Origin: Terfezia claveryi
Taxonomy: Eukaryota; Ascomycota; Pezizomycetes; Pezizales; Pezizaceae
Assembly (NCBI GenBank): GCA_015179025.1
Contig: WHUX01000010.1
Span: forward strand, 310,001-374,000
Length of the DNA stretch: 64,000 nucleotides
Reading direction: 5' to 3'
Below, in pieces: positions 32,422-45,913 of the stretch. Numbering within the stretch: position 1 is the first letter of the stretch; every line of letters begins with the position of its first letter. A program made the position numbers and the translations under genes. Under the pieces are notes generated by a model that did not search any database, was not told where the DNA came from, and worked only from the letters and a program-made list of their open reading frames with translations.

Positions 32422-35400
32422 TCACGTACCAGAGGAAGTCTGAAATAGATCGCCATACCGTTCCGAAGGAATGAATAACTTTTTTTTTTTTTTTTTTGCT
32501 TTAAAATAATGTTTCCGAAACGGAAATGCTAACAGTTTTGATGCTCGGAATCTATCTCTGATAACGATTCATATGAGGCTTAATGATTCACCATCCTATG
32601 ATTGATATTAATCAAAACTACTGGTTAAGCTCCCATGCAATAATCAACTGTGAGAACTCAAGATCGGGTCTTAAGGCTGTCAGATTTAGATTATCAAAGA
32701 TAATCAAATGTTTACAACATAAAATTTTATCTTTAAAATACGTATGTACTTGATGTTCTATTCTCTGCAAGAACAATAAGTTGTACATTATTATTAATAA
32801 ATTCCCCTTGGGGAAACTTTTCAACTAGTTGAAAAGGAAGGAAAGGGAGAGGAAGTCACTTTTACCGAAGGACGCTTTAATGCATCCTAGGCACACGCTT
32901 TTTTTCCCCATCCAACTATACCATTCAAGTTAGTGACGACCATCATATGCCTAGTTTAGTCTATATATTGGAACCACCCTCGTTGCACTTGTACGATAAC
33001 TACAGACTTCACGGACTACAACACTTTTCTCTCTTGTGCAGTGTTTCCCCCCCGACCCTTGGCCTTTATAGTCTTCGAATCTCGTTTTACCGTCGAAATA
33101 GTTATCAGCGATATTAGAATAACTTTCCGTTCAAAATTTGTTATACTATTGAGCTCGCTCCATTATAATAATACAATCATAACGACGAGTGGTAATAGGC
33201 GAACTGGCCTCATCATAGCGTATTATTCCTTCAATCACAGTTATATGAATTAGGGTGATAGTATTAAATAAATGAGGCTAGGAAGCAAGTCTGTTTGTGT
33301 GGATGGAGTCATTTTGAATTCTCAAGAACCCTTACTCCTTATAGTGTCTACTTTGAATACCTCTAATTATCCTGTCTTTAATTTTTATAGCACTATGGGC
33401 CTAGAATATCGCCCATATTGTGAGAAAGCTTAGCCACGTAAGTCGTCTAAATACCAACAGTACCACTGGCTAGTTCAGTACTCCGTAGAAATGATATATT
33501 AGCAAGCAGTCCCCAAAAAAATAAAGGAGACAAAAAACGTAGTGGATTGAATAGCAGTCATAGTTCTAATATCAGTTTATATAAAAATCTTAAAAAATCA
33601 TAATACAAAGGGCCACCCCCCATTTGCCTTAATCATAAAAAACTAAATCCATAACATATATCTAAGAAACGACAGATATAACAATTAAAAAAAAAATCAA
33701 AGTAATAAGCTTTTTACGTTTGATTTCATTCCACTGTGCACATAAAAATCGGCCTTCACCCCTCTGCTCTTAAGCAACGTTCCCATCCAGCAAACAAAGT
33801 GTTTACATCAAACCAGTGACGCTGAGATAAATGCTCGTATCTACCCTCTGCCCCTGAATGTTGCCAGTCGAAACACTCCTATGTCATGGTAGCATAACAT
33901 TAGTACAGCCTACTTAAATGCCTCAACCCGGAAGAGACCTTTTGACGCAAAGCCGAAGGGTATGCGTACAATATAATAGGAGCTGTTTATGTAGTTACTC
34001 TGATAAAGCATATGTCCAAAATCTCAATAAAAAGCTGGGTGAGCAGGGTGGGGTTTAGACGAAGTTTGCCTTGCGAATATTAGGATTTTGCTGCTCCAGC
34101 GATACCTCCATAATTCAGATTGCCACAACGTTCAGCTTCTGTCCCGGATTGTGGTTGTGCCTCAGATTGTAAGTCATCCCCCTTGGAATTGCGGGCCAGC
34201 AAGATTAGTCATAGTGGAAAAGATAATAGTAGGGGGTGAATTATTCAGTTCTAATTGAACGATATGAGGGAGTCCTGGGCCACTAGTAAAGCTCCGTCTT
34301 TGCGCTCTACGTATCTGATCCTTCACCTTCACGGCCAGGGCAGAACGCTAGGCCGAAAGCCTGGACGTATTTCTCGATTAAATTATTTCATCGTCAATAT
34401 TTGACCCGTAACAGCTTTGAGATCCCAAGGAGCGGTAATCTTCCTAATTCCCCCTCCCAGTGTGGTAAGTCTATTTGGGGCAACGGCTTTTAGACCAAAC
34501 TTTCCTGTCCACTAGGTATTTTCGAGCTCTCTAGGGTGAAACCATATCTGAACGTCGAGATGTTCCGACAGGACTTCCATCTCATGTTCGTATCAATTGA
34601 CTCCCTGCTTCTAGCCTACGCGAAGTGACTTTGGAGAATATATAGAATGATTCGTTCCTTGGAGTGCCTTGCGTAGCAGAGGTATGAGCTTGCTATCAAT
34701 CATAGAAGGTAAATGCCCACTACCCACCTTTGGATCAGCAAGGGTATCTTCGATGACAGTGCGTCTTATACTCAAAAAATCCTGGGAATAAATCACTGAA
34801 CCAGGATTTACGTACCTTGCCTCACAGCTCGTTTGGATACCACACAATGCAGAATCGATGATACGTTGGGAACCCCCCCATGCCGATAATTGTAAAACAG
34901 CTCCGCCAAGGAGGACTCACAAACTAATGTTGCCTAGAATAGATGATCCTGAGCTCAGCAGTGCTGACATAGATAATCATAAATAATCAGTTCGTATTTC
35001 GTTACAAAGTTTTGTTGTATATGAATAACTAACAGTGAAGGGTCTGGGTGCCTATAATACCTTTCAGTGAGTGTGCATTCCGGATTGGGTGATAGCCCGG
35101 ATCGGGTAATGAAAAGCACGACTTCTATTTCTACGAGGTTTGTGCCAACCAGACTAGACTTCTATTGGTTGATGGCCGGATCGAGACATCGCTTCCAGTC
35201 CGAGGCAATAAAGTAATTTCCCAATTATAGCATCGTATGAAAAATCAGGTCTCAGTATGACATCTCAGGCAAGATGAGATATATACATAGTAGTTACTCT
35301 TTCAGAAAAGGCAATGTTATTACATACGTACATTAGCCATTCCGATTTCAGTCTATCATTTGCCTGTCCACTATAACTTTTCATCCCGTGGTGCGTACCA

Positions 35401-35700
35401 CATTTCAATGCACCGGATCAAGCCTTCATTTATAATAGTAAGCGCTTCCTCACAGGCCTCACTTGTGCATCCAATTCCCCCCGGTTGCTCAATGATATCA
35501 CTGTGTCTCCTATATTGAAATTACACCGATAGATATATTTATCAACTACCAAATTTGCTCCAAAAACCTTGTTGAACGTTAAGCCCGATTGAATCTGTGC
35601 ATGTGCCGATGCTTTTGCCCAGGGCCTTTTTTGTGACTAAGCCTATTCGTGAGCAGTGCCAGCAAGATTAATTCGGCCTGACAGCCACTGGGCCATAAGG
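32422..35700. other. 3.3 kb without a supported gene
   Basis: AT-rich sequence with a T tract at 32479-32497 and only short open frames. A GTGCCAACCAGACTAG motif lies at 35142, next to TTCTACGAGG as in the MITE copies further right. I see no RNA gene or coding relic here. Confidence 0.5.
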
Positions 35701-35708
35701 AGGCAATT

Positions 35709-36776
35709 CTATTGCTGTTGTCCATATTGACCCATGACAGGCTGAGAGAAAAAGTTAGACGGAACTGGCGTTTTAATCTCTTGGCCGGAAAGTGGATATC
35801 CAGTGCCATCTTGGAAGAAAGCAGGATATAGCCATGCTCCCTGTGCATTGTGATATGTGGGACCCATAAAATGCTGACCGAGACCTTGCGGCATATCCTG
35901 TAGCAACTGGGGCGCACTAGAAGGAGCCTGTAGCACGTTCTGTTGTGGATTGAAGGTTGGGGTTGGGGATCGTTTCCGACGCTTCTCCAGTTCAACATCA
36001 ACTTTGAGCTGTTGAAGAACCTCTATAACACGTACATATTCAGCATACCAGAAGTCGAGGCTAGCTTCTTTGGGCGATGGATCAGGCACTTCAGCTCGCG
36101 CTTGAAGGGAAGCCCCTGGAGGTAAGGTATTTCCTTCCTCCTGCCACTTCTTCTGTGCCTTAAAGACGTTCTCCTCATACCGCAAAGCCATACGCTTCCA
36201 GTACCCATTGTCCATATTCTGGGGAGGTGCATCAACATAAGCATAGTCGTTCTCGTGCAACGGGTAATCTCTTCCGCGGACCGCACCCCTGAACCTCTTT
36301 TGTTTCGGAGTTTTTGGTAGCTTTCTGTCTTTTCTCTTCCCAAGAGCCCTCGACGGAGCCCTTGAGGTTGACTGTGGAGGGGGGAGCAGGTGGTCTGCTG
36401 ACTCCAGCGTTTGACGAGATTTTCTGTGACTCGGGCTCTGAGTTTCAGGGTGTTGATTAGAAGTTGAAGGCCCATCCCTGGCTTCGCTAGTAGGCACAGC
36501 AATAGCTCCCATAGACTGATAGTATTCACTAGCATAGGGAGTAGAACTGGGAGTGATATCTGCAAGTGGGAGCCCATCGTATTTACCGGTATGGGCCGCC
36601 GGACCTTCGTCTGTCGAGTTTACCGGGGGTGATTTTGCCATATTTTCACTCTCTTGGAACCCGAAAGAAGGATCGGACCAAACTAACCTCCATTCGTTGG
36701 GATCCCCTAGAAGGTCAGACATGGACATATTCAGCTCCAAATCGGTGTTTGGATCCTCAAGAGTAACCATGCTCAT
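35709..36776 (-). CDS. Hypothetical protein with a basic nuclear-type segment
   Basis: A single open exon of 355 codons starts at ATG 36776 (MSMVTLEDPNTDLELNMSM). The N-terminal 130 residues are acidic, then Ser/Pro/Thr-rich. A strongly basic stretch follows at about residues 145-168 (GKRKDRKLPKTPKQKRFRG), which looks like a bipartite nuclear localisation signal. The central part (YWKRMALRYEENVFKAQKKW ... FWYAEYVRVIEVLQQLKVDV) appears helical and includes a possible coiled coil. The last 100 residues are rich in Gln, Pro and Gly. No DNA-binding domain is seen. It could be a transcription-related protein, but only composition supports that. A frame on the other strand over the same region is a shadow. 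Confidence 0.65.
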   Translation of the reverse strand: MSMVTLEDPNTDLELNMSMSDLLGDPNEWRLVWSDPSFGFQESENMAKSPPVNSTDEGPAAHTGKYDGLPLADITPSSTPYASEYYQSMGAIAVPTSEARDGPSTSNQHPETQSPSHRKSRQTLESADHLLPPPQSTSRAPSRALGKRKDRKLPKTPKQKRFRGAVRGRDYPLHENDYAYVDAPPQNMDNGYWKRMALRYEENVFKAQKKWQEEGNTLPPGASLQARAEVPDPSPKEASLDFWYAEYVRVIEVLQQLKVDVELEKRRKRSPTPTFNPQQNVLQAPSSAPQLLQDMPQGLGQHFMGPTYHNAQGAWLYPAFFQDGTGYPLSGQEIKTPVPSNFFSQPVMGQYGQQQ

Positions 36777-37533
36777 GCTGAATTACTTTGAGCAGACGTC
36801 AAATATATATATTGTTTCTATGCGGACATTAATACCATCCCAACACTTCTGACACAAAGGCTACCAAGATTCTCAAGCTTTGAGGATATCTAGGTAGACC
36901 TTGGGGAATAGCTTACAGGTATCAAGAAATCGAGAAACTATAGATATTCAGAGCAGGAAGGTGCTTTTGGAGCTTCCGAGATTTGCAGCGTGAGATCTTG
37001 AAGGTAAATGTAGGTATCGAGGGAGTATACAGGGTTGTAAACCTCTTGTGGGTCTGTAAATCGGATGTAGCCATTGGATGCATGGGAGAAGACTTGTACG
37101 ATTTCTTCAATCATTTATAACTTATTTCGGCAGGAGTGAAGTAGCCCCATGGCCAGGCTGTCCTCTCCAAATTAGAATCCTCAATTACTCAAACTAATTC
37201 ACTATACCCAAATCCGTGACTAAGGTACCTCAACCGTCTCTCGTCTAGGCCTTGAAAAACAAATAAACAAGAAAAGCTTAGCTCTAGAGTTGATAGCCCA
37301 GACATTTGCGTGTGACAAACTCAGTAGAGTTGATAGACGCAAACCTACTTTACCTGTTTAGGAAAATAGAAAACAAAGATGAGTTCTTCTACCTTAGAAC
37401 TAAACCTAAACATTACTGCAAAAGCCATTTACCTACGTAGGCGAGTGGCAGTGAGGTAACTCTAAGTTCGGGATGTATATGTGGTACTGGTAGAACATTG
37501 TATTGCACTAACTAAGTTAGAAGTTATAAATCA

Positions 37534-37629
37534 TCCGCACTGGTGTAACGGCTAGCATACCGAGCTTTCACTCTTCTCCAAAGGGGTGGAAGCTCCTCGG
37601 AGACCGGGGTTCGACTCCCCGGTGCGGAA
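37534..37629 (+). tRNA. tRNA-Glu (anticodon TTC) with a 24-nt intron
   Basis: The acceptor arms TCCGCAC/GTGCGGA pair perfectly. The D arm GGTGTAACGGCTAGCAT is typical of tRNA-Glu. The anticodon stem CCGAG/CTCGG encloses CT-TTC-A and a 24-nt intron (CTCTTCTCCAAAGGGGTGGA then AGCT). The T arm CGGGG-TTCGACT-CCCCG is intact, and a T run follows the 3' end. Confidence 0.93.
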
Positions 37630-38251
37630 TTATATTTTTTGGTTTTCTTTTGCAGGGCTTCAGGCGCTTTGGCCTAGAAAAGATGCTTTGTTTGAGTTTG
37701 AGCCGTCGCTACCAACATCCACCGTTACCTGGTTCGGTACTTATGTCTCAGGCAAAACAAGACTATACCAAGTCGAGACATCGAGGGTGGGCACGTGGTC
37801 TACCTAGTCTGGTTGGCACAACAACCTTAAAATTTCAATCCGAATTCTTCGATCCGTGCCGGAACAAATCAATAACATTCACCTAAGCCAACAGTATGTG
37901 GTTCATTACAGCCTCGTCAGGTGTCTACTTTATAATTTAGGTTCTCAAACATGAGCATCACAAGTCTGGCGTGCACCGCCTCTCGTAGAGAGAGCATGAT
38001 AGTGGAGTTTTCTCGAAACTCACGCAGGAGTTAGTCATATGGAAACTTCGAATTATGCAATCCCCCCAAAACAAATGTGCTCCAAAAATCAATTGTTAAC
38101 ACAGAAACCATGATATGTGAAGTGTGAACAACTAAATTTGCGGTAACTTATTCGTTGGCCTCCCCCTAGAAGAGCTTACGACCGTGTACAAACCATCTAA
38201 GTGGCAAGAGTTAGCATATATTCCATTTCCTTATCCGAGGCTAGGGGACAT

Positions 38252-39467
38252 TCACGCTTGCAAGTAATATTTACCGACATCTCCCTTCTCGTTCGCCTGG
38301 GCGAATGACGCTTTGATCTTCTGGCAAAGCACCAGAATTCGTTCCATGCTCCATCCTTGCATATTTAAGTGGTGGCAAGCTGTCCAGAACTCCTTTACGC
38401 CCATATCGACCTATGTCCTTGAGACTCTCGTCCTTTGGCCAGTTCCCAACAGGCCAAACTGCGGTCTTCTCAACAACATCGATGAAGCCAGCGTCGATGA
38501 GACGCTGCTTGGCAATTGGAGCGGAGTTTATTGTTCGACCGGCCATTATTACAGCTTCGGGCACATGGCGCATATAGGTGGCTAGGGGATGCTCTTCGGT
38601 CTCCATGAGCCTCGTACCGTTAGGCAGGAATAATTCGCAACCATAGTCCTGGTCCCAATGTAGGCGCCGGCTTTTAGCTTTCTGGGGAAAAGGTTAGGAA
38701 GAGTACATGTCGCAGTTCAGGAGGATATTTAGACATACGCATACGCTTGCTTCAACACCTCTGACCAGTTCGTGAAGGAAGCGCTCATAGAGCGCATGTG
38801 GATATAACGTAGTTTATTCTCGTACGTCCACTCTTCTTCCATATCATCGACCTCAAATCTGCAATTTTCTGGGACCGAGCTTGGTTGAATAGGACTAATA
38901 TCAATACCAATAACGTTCGCTTGTGGGTTCTCACTATTGGAGAAATAAGTACTAAATAAGTACGAACTGGAAGTATTACCTAATGGTCACTTACGCGGCG
39001 AAATCCAAGGCCCAATTTCCAGTACCTGTACCAACATCTAGGACCTTCTGGGGGTTGACGAGGGGAGCAGTGTAGAGTTTTCCTCCTAGTAAGGAAAGGA
39101 AGATGTGGTGGTACAAGTCAAGTCCATCTTGCTGACTCTCATCATTTGGATCATTTGAGAAATATCTTCGTCCATTGGCGTATGTAAAGTTGAAAATGCT
39201 GGAAGTAAGAAGTTAGTCCTGCACCAGGTGGCAGATTGTTTTATAGGATTTGAAATTCACACAATTCATATTCAGGATCACCTCCCCGATTAATATTGTG
39301 CAATTCCTACTCCGTAAATCCCTAAGTCTACGGTCGTACTGTATGCTTCAAGAGCCACTCAGGGGAGTGAATAAACATACGTCAACCTCAACTACGGTAC
39401 TAGCACTACCGTTTTCTAGATGGATGGGACCTTCTTGTACGAACTCAAGTAGCGTTCCTGTTGACAT
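38252..39467 (-). pseudogene. LaeA-like SAM methyltransferase with two frameshifts
   Basis: The exons on the minus strand are 39381-39467 (MSTGTLLEFVQ...VVEVD), 38995-39198, 38739-38933 and 38252-38681, separated by introns with good ends (GTATGT, GTAAGT, GTATGT). An extra small exon may lie between the first two. The protein has NGRRYF, LDLYHHIFLSLLGGKLYTAP, the SAM-binding motif VLDVGTGTGNWALDFA, IGIDISPIQPS, CRFEVDDMEEEWTY and YIHMRSMSASFTNW, the hallmarks of the LaeA/TAM-like family of fungal methyltransferases. In the last exon the frame slips after KLKAGAYIG (near 38640) to resume as DQDYGCELFLPNGTRL, and slips again near 38360 to reach WSMERILVLCQ and a stop at 38252. A sequencing error cannot be excluded, but two slips suggest a dead copy. 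Confidence 0.7.
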
Positions 39468-40174
39468 TTTAATATTTGTGTTTGCAATATGGGATCAGGG
39501 GCTCGGATCAATCAATATCTCCTATGACAAATCAAATTGGCAACTTCCGGTAGGAGTAGCTGTCCAATCTCGACGTCGTGAAAATGCTTCTGGGGGGGTA
39601 AAGACTGGGAGGAAGGATAGAATTATATAACCTTATTTACATGTTATCCAAGGTGCTCATTTTCCATAATAATTATATGCTTTGGCCGCTAGGTAGGTCA
39701 CACTACCTCATTCATGCATTCGCGATTTTATGTAACACTAATAATTGGATAAGCAACAGAATAAACCCCTAGTCTGGTGATAAACCCTTTATGCCATGTA
39801 GTGCGCAAAACTAGGGTGTGTGAAACGTCTACGTAGGTCTAGTTGCACAAGAGGTTCCAGGCAAAGCAGGAAGGAAATCTATGCTGTAATTAGCTATGAC
39901 TATGTATTGTGCAAAACAAAAAAATGCAAGCTTGAATACACAAGCAACCATGCTACTTCCTCACCACCGTTCCAGCTGAAGAATCCCACGATATGATCAC
40001 GAAAATCAAAGTTGCTACAGTACCTATTTAGTGCTCTTGAGGTGTTTTACAAGGACGGGATCCAAGCCAGACGGCCCGGCCCTAGCTACAGGAATTTACT
40101 AGCCAGTGCTGAGTGTGGGGAGCCCTAACCGCCGCGGCAGTACTACATATGTATCAATGAGTGATTTTGCACAT

Positions 40175-41000
40175 CATTACCATTGAGACGCGACTCGAGT
40201 TATTCGGTAGCTCTCACATACATATGCAATGGGAGACATAGTAAGCCATGGCTGACGTGAAACATATCAATTTGAGCGCCAGGATCTATTCAATGGGTAC
40301 AGGCAAATCTATAGAATCTAGAAGTCATGTAAGATATTTTATAGTGATGTCACAGAAGACCAGGTGGTGGACTCGCTTTACTGGGCCGGGGCGGTGCTGG
40401 AACACTCTCTGAGCTCACCTAATGGCTTTGGTTTAGGCCCATACCGAGTTGTAGTTTTGGACCGGCGGAGGAAGTCTGCCTCCAGAAACCGCCTGGATAT
40501 TTGCAGTTATAGTTAGGGACAGCACTGTTGAGGCTTCCTTGATGGCATTATGGATAATTACAGTACATTTTTCAATCTCCGACGTTCATATGACAATGAG
40601 CACGGGCATGTCTTGTGAAATCCTGAAACCGCATACCGTTGAGACTCGAGTTCTATGTATCACCATACATATGCGTGGGACACCTAGATTAGAAGCCATG
40701 GCTGACATGAAACATATCAATTGAGCGCGACTGGAGTTCAGTACGAAGAGTAAAAAAAATGGAATCTACAGTAGGTCTTTTGCCGGCTCCTCAGGTAATG
40801 CATGAGAGTCATCAATATTGCTACTACATATATACCGTACCAACTTTGAAATTCTTTTCTGCATTTAGTCTGTAGGTAACTCATGACTGATAACTAAAGT
40901 GCTACATGTACATTTCCATCTCCGACGTTCACATAACAATGAGCACAGGCATGCCTCATAAAACCCTTAAATCCGTATATGCAGTTCACATTGAAATTAT
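40175..41000 (+). repeat. Three diverged partial copies of one unknown repeat
   Basis: The segment at 40560-40735 shares its first half (TCTCCGACGTTCATATGACA, ATGAGCACGGGCATG) with 40918-40990, and its second half (CATACATATGC, GCCATGGCTGACATGAAACA) with 40215-40280. All are in the same orientation. The short open frames over them are not supported as genes. Confidence 0.55.
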
Positions 41001-41199
41001 GCTACCGAATAACCCCGAGATCTACGGCGCTGATCTGTTACACCAGCGGGCGCCAGGCAGCCTTGGGACCAATCAGAAATATTCCCCGGCAGCACAACGT
41101 ACGTGGTGCCAGGAAGGTCAAGCAGGCAGCGAACTCAGCAAGTGTATCTCCCAGGTAGGTGAACTCGCCGGAAAATCAGCGGATTTCATGTGAAGGCAT

Positions 41200-43640
41200 A
41201 GCTAATTTTCTACCACCAGGCATTGCTCATGGGAGCCGATAACTATGATATGGACGGATCAAATCATTGAGAGAGCAATTGTGTCGTCTCAGGGACGTGC
41301 AGTCTCGATATATCAGCGTTCTGTGGCTAATGGCTAATAGCTATATGGACATCATTAGATCATGGACGGCGACAACCTCATTCTGGACGGCTCAGATCAG
41401 GAAACCGCTGAGATTCTGGGAGGCATATCGCAGGGTGGAGTTGTAGTGGGATCCATGATGGATCATGGAATGGTTCGTGTAACTATGGCTCAGCGATGTA
41501 TATAGAAGCTCAAGCGTACACAGTCCTTGCAATGTATAGTTTATACCTCGGTGCCATTGCCTGGCTGCTATAACCATCATGCTCCCCGTGCGCCCAGTAG
41601 AGTGCGTCCAGTCTAATCTCGTTCAAATGTCAATACTTCAACCCTGCTCTGAAGAACTTAAGAAGTATTTGGGAAATAAGTTTTGAAGCAGATTGAGGTA
41701 TACTTTATTGTCCCGAAACACAAGATGGAGAGCCTTTATTCTGCACGATGGACACTTAGTTGGTGACGGTGACAAGGACACTGATTTACGCAACAATTCG
41801 GGGGGCGCACAGAGCATCATGGGGTGCGGTGATATGTTTCGAATGTGGTCTCTGAAGTTTTTAGGACACGTGATGATCTAGTTCCTGTGATGTACCCCAA
41901 CTGTGTTCACCCTATTCCACTTTCGGAATCCGAATGGCCGACTTTGGGCGACATAAAATTCATTAAGGTCTCTTAAAGCATTTCTATGTTTCAATTTATT
42001 TTTCTAGAATAATCTGTATACCTACATAACCATTCCCTCACCAGATTTCCAATATTTGGTAGACTGCTTCTCACAAGATTTGTTTTCTCCTTACTCTTCG
42101 CAGTTTGATTCTTGATGTCTATATCCACATGGGTTGGGATGTCCATACGGCATCTTTTACCTCTTATAGGTAAAATTTCGGTACTTAAGGGATACAATGC
42201 CCCTATGGAATACGACCTCATCCACCTGGGATAACTGTTATGGACAACGTGCAGCTAGGCCCAGGAAAGCAGTGATCATGCTAGTAGGTTTAGTGCCGTT
42301 TAACTACGTAGGAAGACTGCATGGGATACTTTGATGTTGTAGATTCTTCTTCTTTTCCTGGCCTTTCTTTATTTAGGTCAGGGTATTGGAAGACTGGATG
42401 CCGTTGACGTTGATTGGAAACAACAACAAAGTTATTGGAGGAAGCTTTTTCGGTGGATCTAGGGACAGTACGATATATAACGACGCAGCGGCTAAACCCG
42501 AATATTTATGACCTGAACTAGTATAATGTACGATGAAACACAGGGCATAATATATGAAAATAGGCAGAATCCTATTTTGCCTTATCTATCAAACATTTGA
42601 GCATACACAGCAGAAATACTTCAAATAGGGCGAGTGGTAGAAGGCCACAAGTTCCACTGTTACCCTAAATATCTTGATATAAAGCTATATCCTATAGGTT
42701 CCCGCCTCTGCTTTTGCTTTGCAGGGCATTGAGTCGAATATGGAAGTTCAGGGTAATGGTTTCCACCCACTGCTTCCGAACCATTTTGTGGAAAATAATG
42801 TCTGTCGAATATCAAAGAATATCTTTATGAAGATGAAGCCCCATTGAGAATGGTGAGTGTTATATACGTCTCTTTATATACCACGGACGTTCTATATACA
42901 AGAGCGGGTATATATACGGGACTCGGATTGGCAACTAGACTTAAGTACCTAGACTAAGACATGCCTTGAATTCACTGTGCGCTAGCGGAGGTGAACTACC
43001 CTTCCTCCTGAGGCGGGGCGGCACATTGCAAATACATATCCACGGAACGTTAAAAAGATCTATAGTGGAGTAGAGCTTGACCTCAGAAATGCGACTTTCT
43101 GGCATGCTCAGTGGAGGTGAACCTCCCTGCTAATTCAGACGCTTTACGAGCAAACTCCCCACTATAATGATGACTTTGCCTGAAGAATCTACACACGCTA
43201 AGTCATGGGGACCGGGAAGTAATATCAATTGTGTCTTTTTCCTGAAATTTCCCCAAAGATATTTAAACTCTGGTAGCTCTGGGTGATGGGTGGACAAAAC
43301 CTCGGAGCTAATGGTGTAGATCCCCGTAACTTAGAGAGACGTAAGTTATCAAAGCTATTAGCCAAAATAAAAAAAAACACTCGAGAAAGCATATTATTGT
43401 AATACTAGCAAGGGAAGAAGTCAAGACATACTATTTAATGCAAGGTAATAGCAATGAGAATAGACGATAGGCCAACAACATAACTGATAGCAGCACTGAA
43501 GGAAAATCCCATCCCGATTAGATTACTCACATGAATATAAAACCCTCAGGCCTAAACACGTGATGCACTTAAAGAAACACAGAATTGTGAATGGTGCACC
43601 AAGTCCGGTGACAGTCGAAAGCTTGATAAATATATACAAA
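41200..43640. other. 2.4 kb without a supported gene
   Basis: Only short, unpatterned open frames. A short phrase (GGAGGTGAAC plus TCCCT) occurs twice near 42990 and 43113, too little to name. No RNA gene is seen. Confidence 0.5.
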
Positions 43641-43710
43641 TCACTAACATGCATAAAACAAACTGGACTGAAGATCTGAATAATTATACGTCAACTCGGC
43701 GGCGCATAAC

Positions 43711-45913
43711 CTAGTGCACATAAACCAAGGGGCCTCCTTCATGCCGCGACTGAGCACATATTGTTCGCTCAAAAGGTAATCCTCGAGCTTCATGATGTCT
43801 CCAATAAAGTGTCGTGACTCTCCGCACATGGAAGCCCTGACCCGATAGTTGACTGTAATCGTGACAGTTCACATTGAACTGACGGCCGATGAGCAACATC
43901 CGACATCCTACCATATGTGACGGCCTGTCCTCTTCCTTTTCTGGCGTAATATCAATAATAATATAAGCTTGCTCTCCAGAAATCCTATTACTGTGCTTTA
44001 GTCTTCCCTGGTTAGGCCCGCCGTAGAATAAAAGGACCTCTCTAACCCCATCCGTAGTAACATATCCTTCATCGCATTTCCTTAACTGACAATTCTTATA
44101 CATTGGGTTCTGGGGTCCAAATATCAGGGGTCCTTGGCCACCCGCACTTAGAAACTCTTCACTTTGGGGGTCAGGTGATTCTATTTCTGTCACAGAGACA
44201 TCGGGGTATGAAGAAACTTGTGACCAGCTTGGAAACCAATGCTTTGAAGATGGGTGGGGAAAGATGTCCATGAGTTGATGAATGACACTATAGACGGGTC
44301 TCTTGTTTTTGCTTGAATCAGTGGAGTATTGGAAATCCAGGCACAAATTGGAAGCGAAATAGGACCATGCGGTCTCCGGAGTGTCTGTAGGACGGTAAAC
44401 TGGCACAAAACCCGTGTCTCCCAGTATCAATTGAATACCTACAACTCGATCTGTGTCGTTTTGGGCACAGCGGGTATTGATCTCTGTGATTAAAAAGGTA
44501 ACCATTTGATTTTCCCTCCAGAAACTGAGTTTCTCTAAGTGACTGCCAAGTGTAGTTCCATTTGAATCAATCTGTTTCTCCGACAGGATAATTTAGTAGG
44601 TAAGGTAATAACGGATAGAAGATGTGACATACCTGAGCATGAAACGGTCGTTGAGGTTCTCTCGGATCTACCCCGCCAGGGAGAATATTACGGGGGTGCT
44701 TGGTTTCCTGGAGCGTCCATGCCCGCTTCAACCAGTGGCGTTCGTTTTCCCATCCAATAGGTTGGAATGGTCTCCCTAAACCACTGAAATATGTGATTAT
44801 TGTATCATGGGTCTTGAACACGGATCCAATAAGCGGAATATCCGTCTTCCACTCCTCCAACTGTAGTATTGTTTTTTCAGGCCGGTGATCTTTTTGTCTG
44901 AGGCATAACACATCCAACCATGCGTACCGGCACCCCATTGCAAGAAGTTGGTCTCGCAGTCCCTCCAGAGTAACATCTTTCGGGATTGGCACTGGCCACT
45001 CGAAGCCGTTTATTGATGTTTGCACTGTCACCCTCTCACTTACTCCCACCCAGGCATGCGATATAGGCCAAATATCGACCGTAGAGCTGCTCTTACCCCC
45101 ATATTCGAGCCATACCCCGGGAATGATTTTATTGTTAGCAACATCCCAAACACGGCGGGGCTTCTTGCCATGCCACTTAATGATTTCTCGTTCATGAGCC
45201 TCACGGACTTCTGGCAATATGCTGAGCCCATCTTTTTTAAACTTCCACTCCTGTGCCGAATCAAGATTCCCCCGCACCTGTAGCATGTTGTCATCGAAGT
45301 CTTGAGGGTCATATTGAATCCGTATTGCTCTTTTGAAAACCTTCAAGCTCGCGACCCATGCATTTACCACACCGAATGTGACATTTTTGCGAATGAAGAA
45401 CAGTAACCATTGGTCCACTAGTGTCTCTTGCGCCTTAAGCCCACCTCGGCGCCTATGCGTGAACGCCTGACCAACAGCAGACTTGACCTTATGGAATGTC
45501 CCTCGGTATTCCCGAGTAGGGAACAAAAATGGGGGATCCCAAAATTGCTCCAATCGCTTCTTCAATTGCCGTACTGTCAAGCTGCCACACTGGAAATCGC
45601 TTTCCTGGGTTGTGAGGACGATACAATCCTGTGGTATTTGTCTTGAATGTTGTTTAGGTTGGTGGCCCAAGTCCCCTAATTCCTCTCGAGCATCCTGCCT
45701 AGGTTTATCGATGTCCTCCGTTTTCAACCTCTTCGGCTTGAGCTCTCTTGGGCTTTTGCAACGGTACCCAGGCCGGTTTTTCTCACCGGTAACAACCCAT
45801 CGCCCTTCGGGACCAATAAGTTGCAGTGGCATCCTAGCAGAAGGGTTTGGGTGCAAAAGTAAAGATACGGGCTGTGAGGGACAAATTCGAAAGCCACTAA
45901 GGCGAAACCACAA
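43711..45913 (-). CDS. HET-domain (heterokaryon incompatibility) protein
   Basis: Two exons on the minus strand: 44633-45913 and 43711-44571, joined over a 61-bp phase-0 intron (GTATGT, branch CTACTAAAT, end AACAG). The product is about 713 residues. The HET domain spans about residues 280-410, with the usual blocks: ISHAWVG (283-289), RYAWLDVLCLRQ (329-340), then IPLIGSVFKTHDTIITYFSG and RHWLKRAWTLQE (392-403). The C-terminal part (TAWSYFASNLCLDF, HQLMDIFPHPSSKHWFPSW) is what usually follows HET in fungal proteins with this layout. In known members the domain drives cell death when incompatible hyphae fuse. A Met at residue 28 (45832) is an alternative start. No partner gene such as a SesB-like or NLR gene is adjacent. 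Confidence 0.85.
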
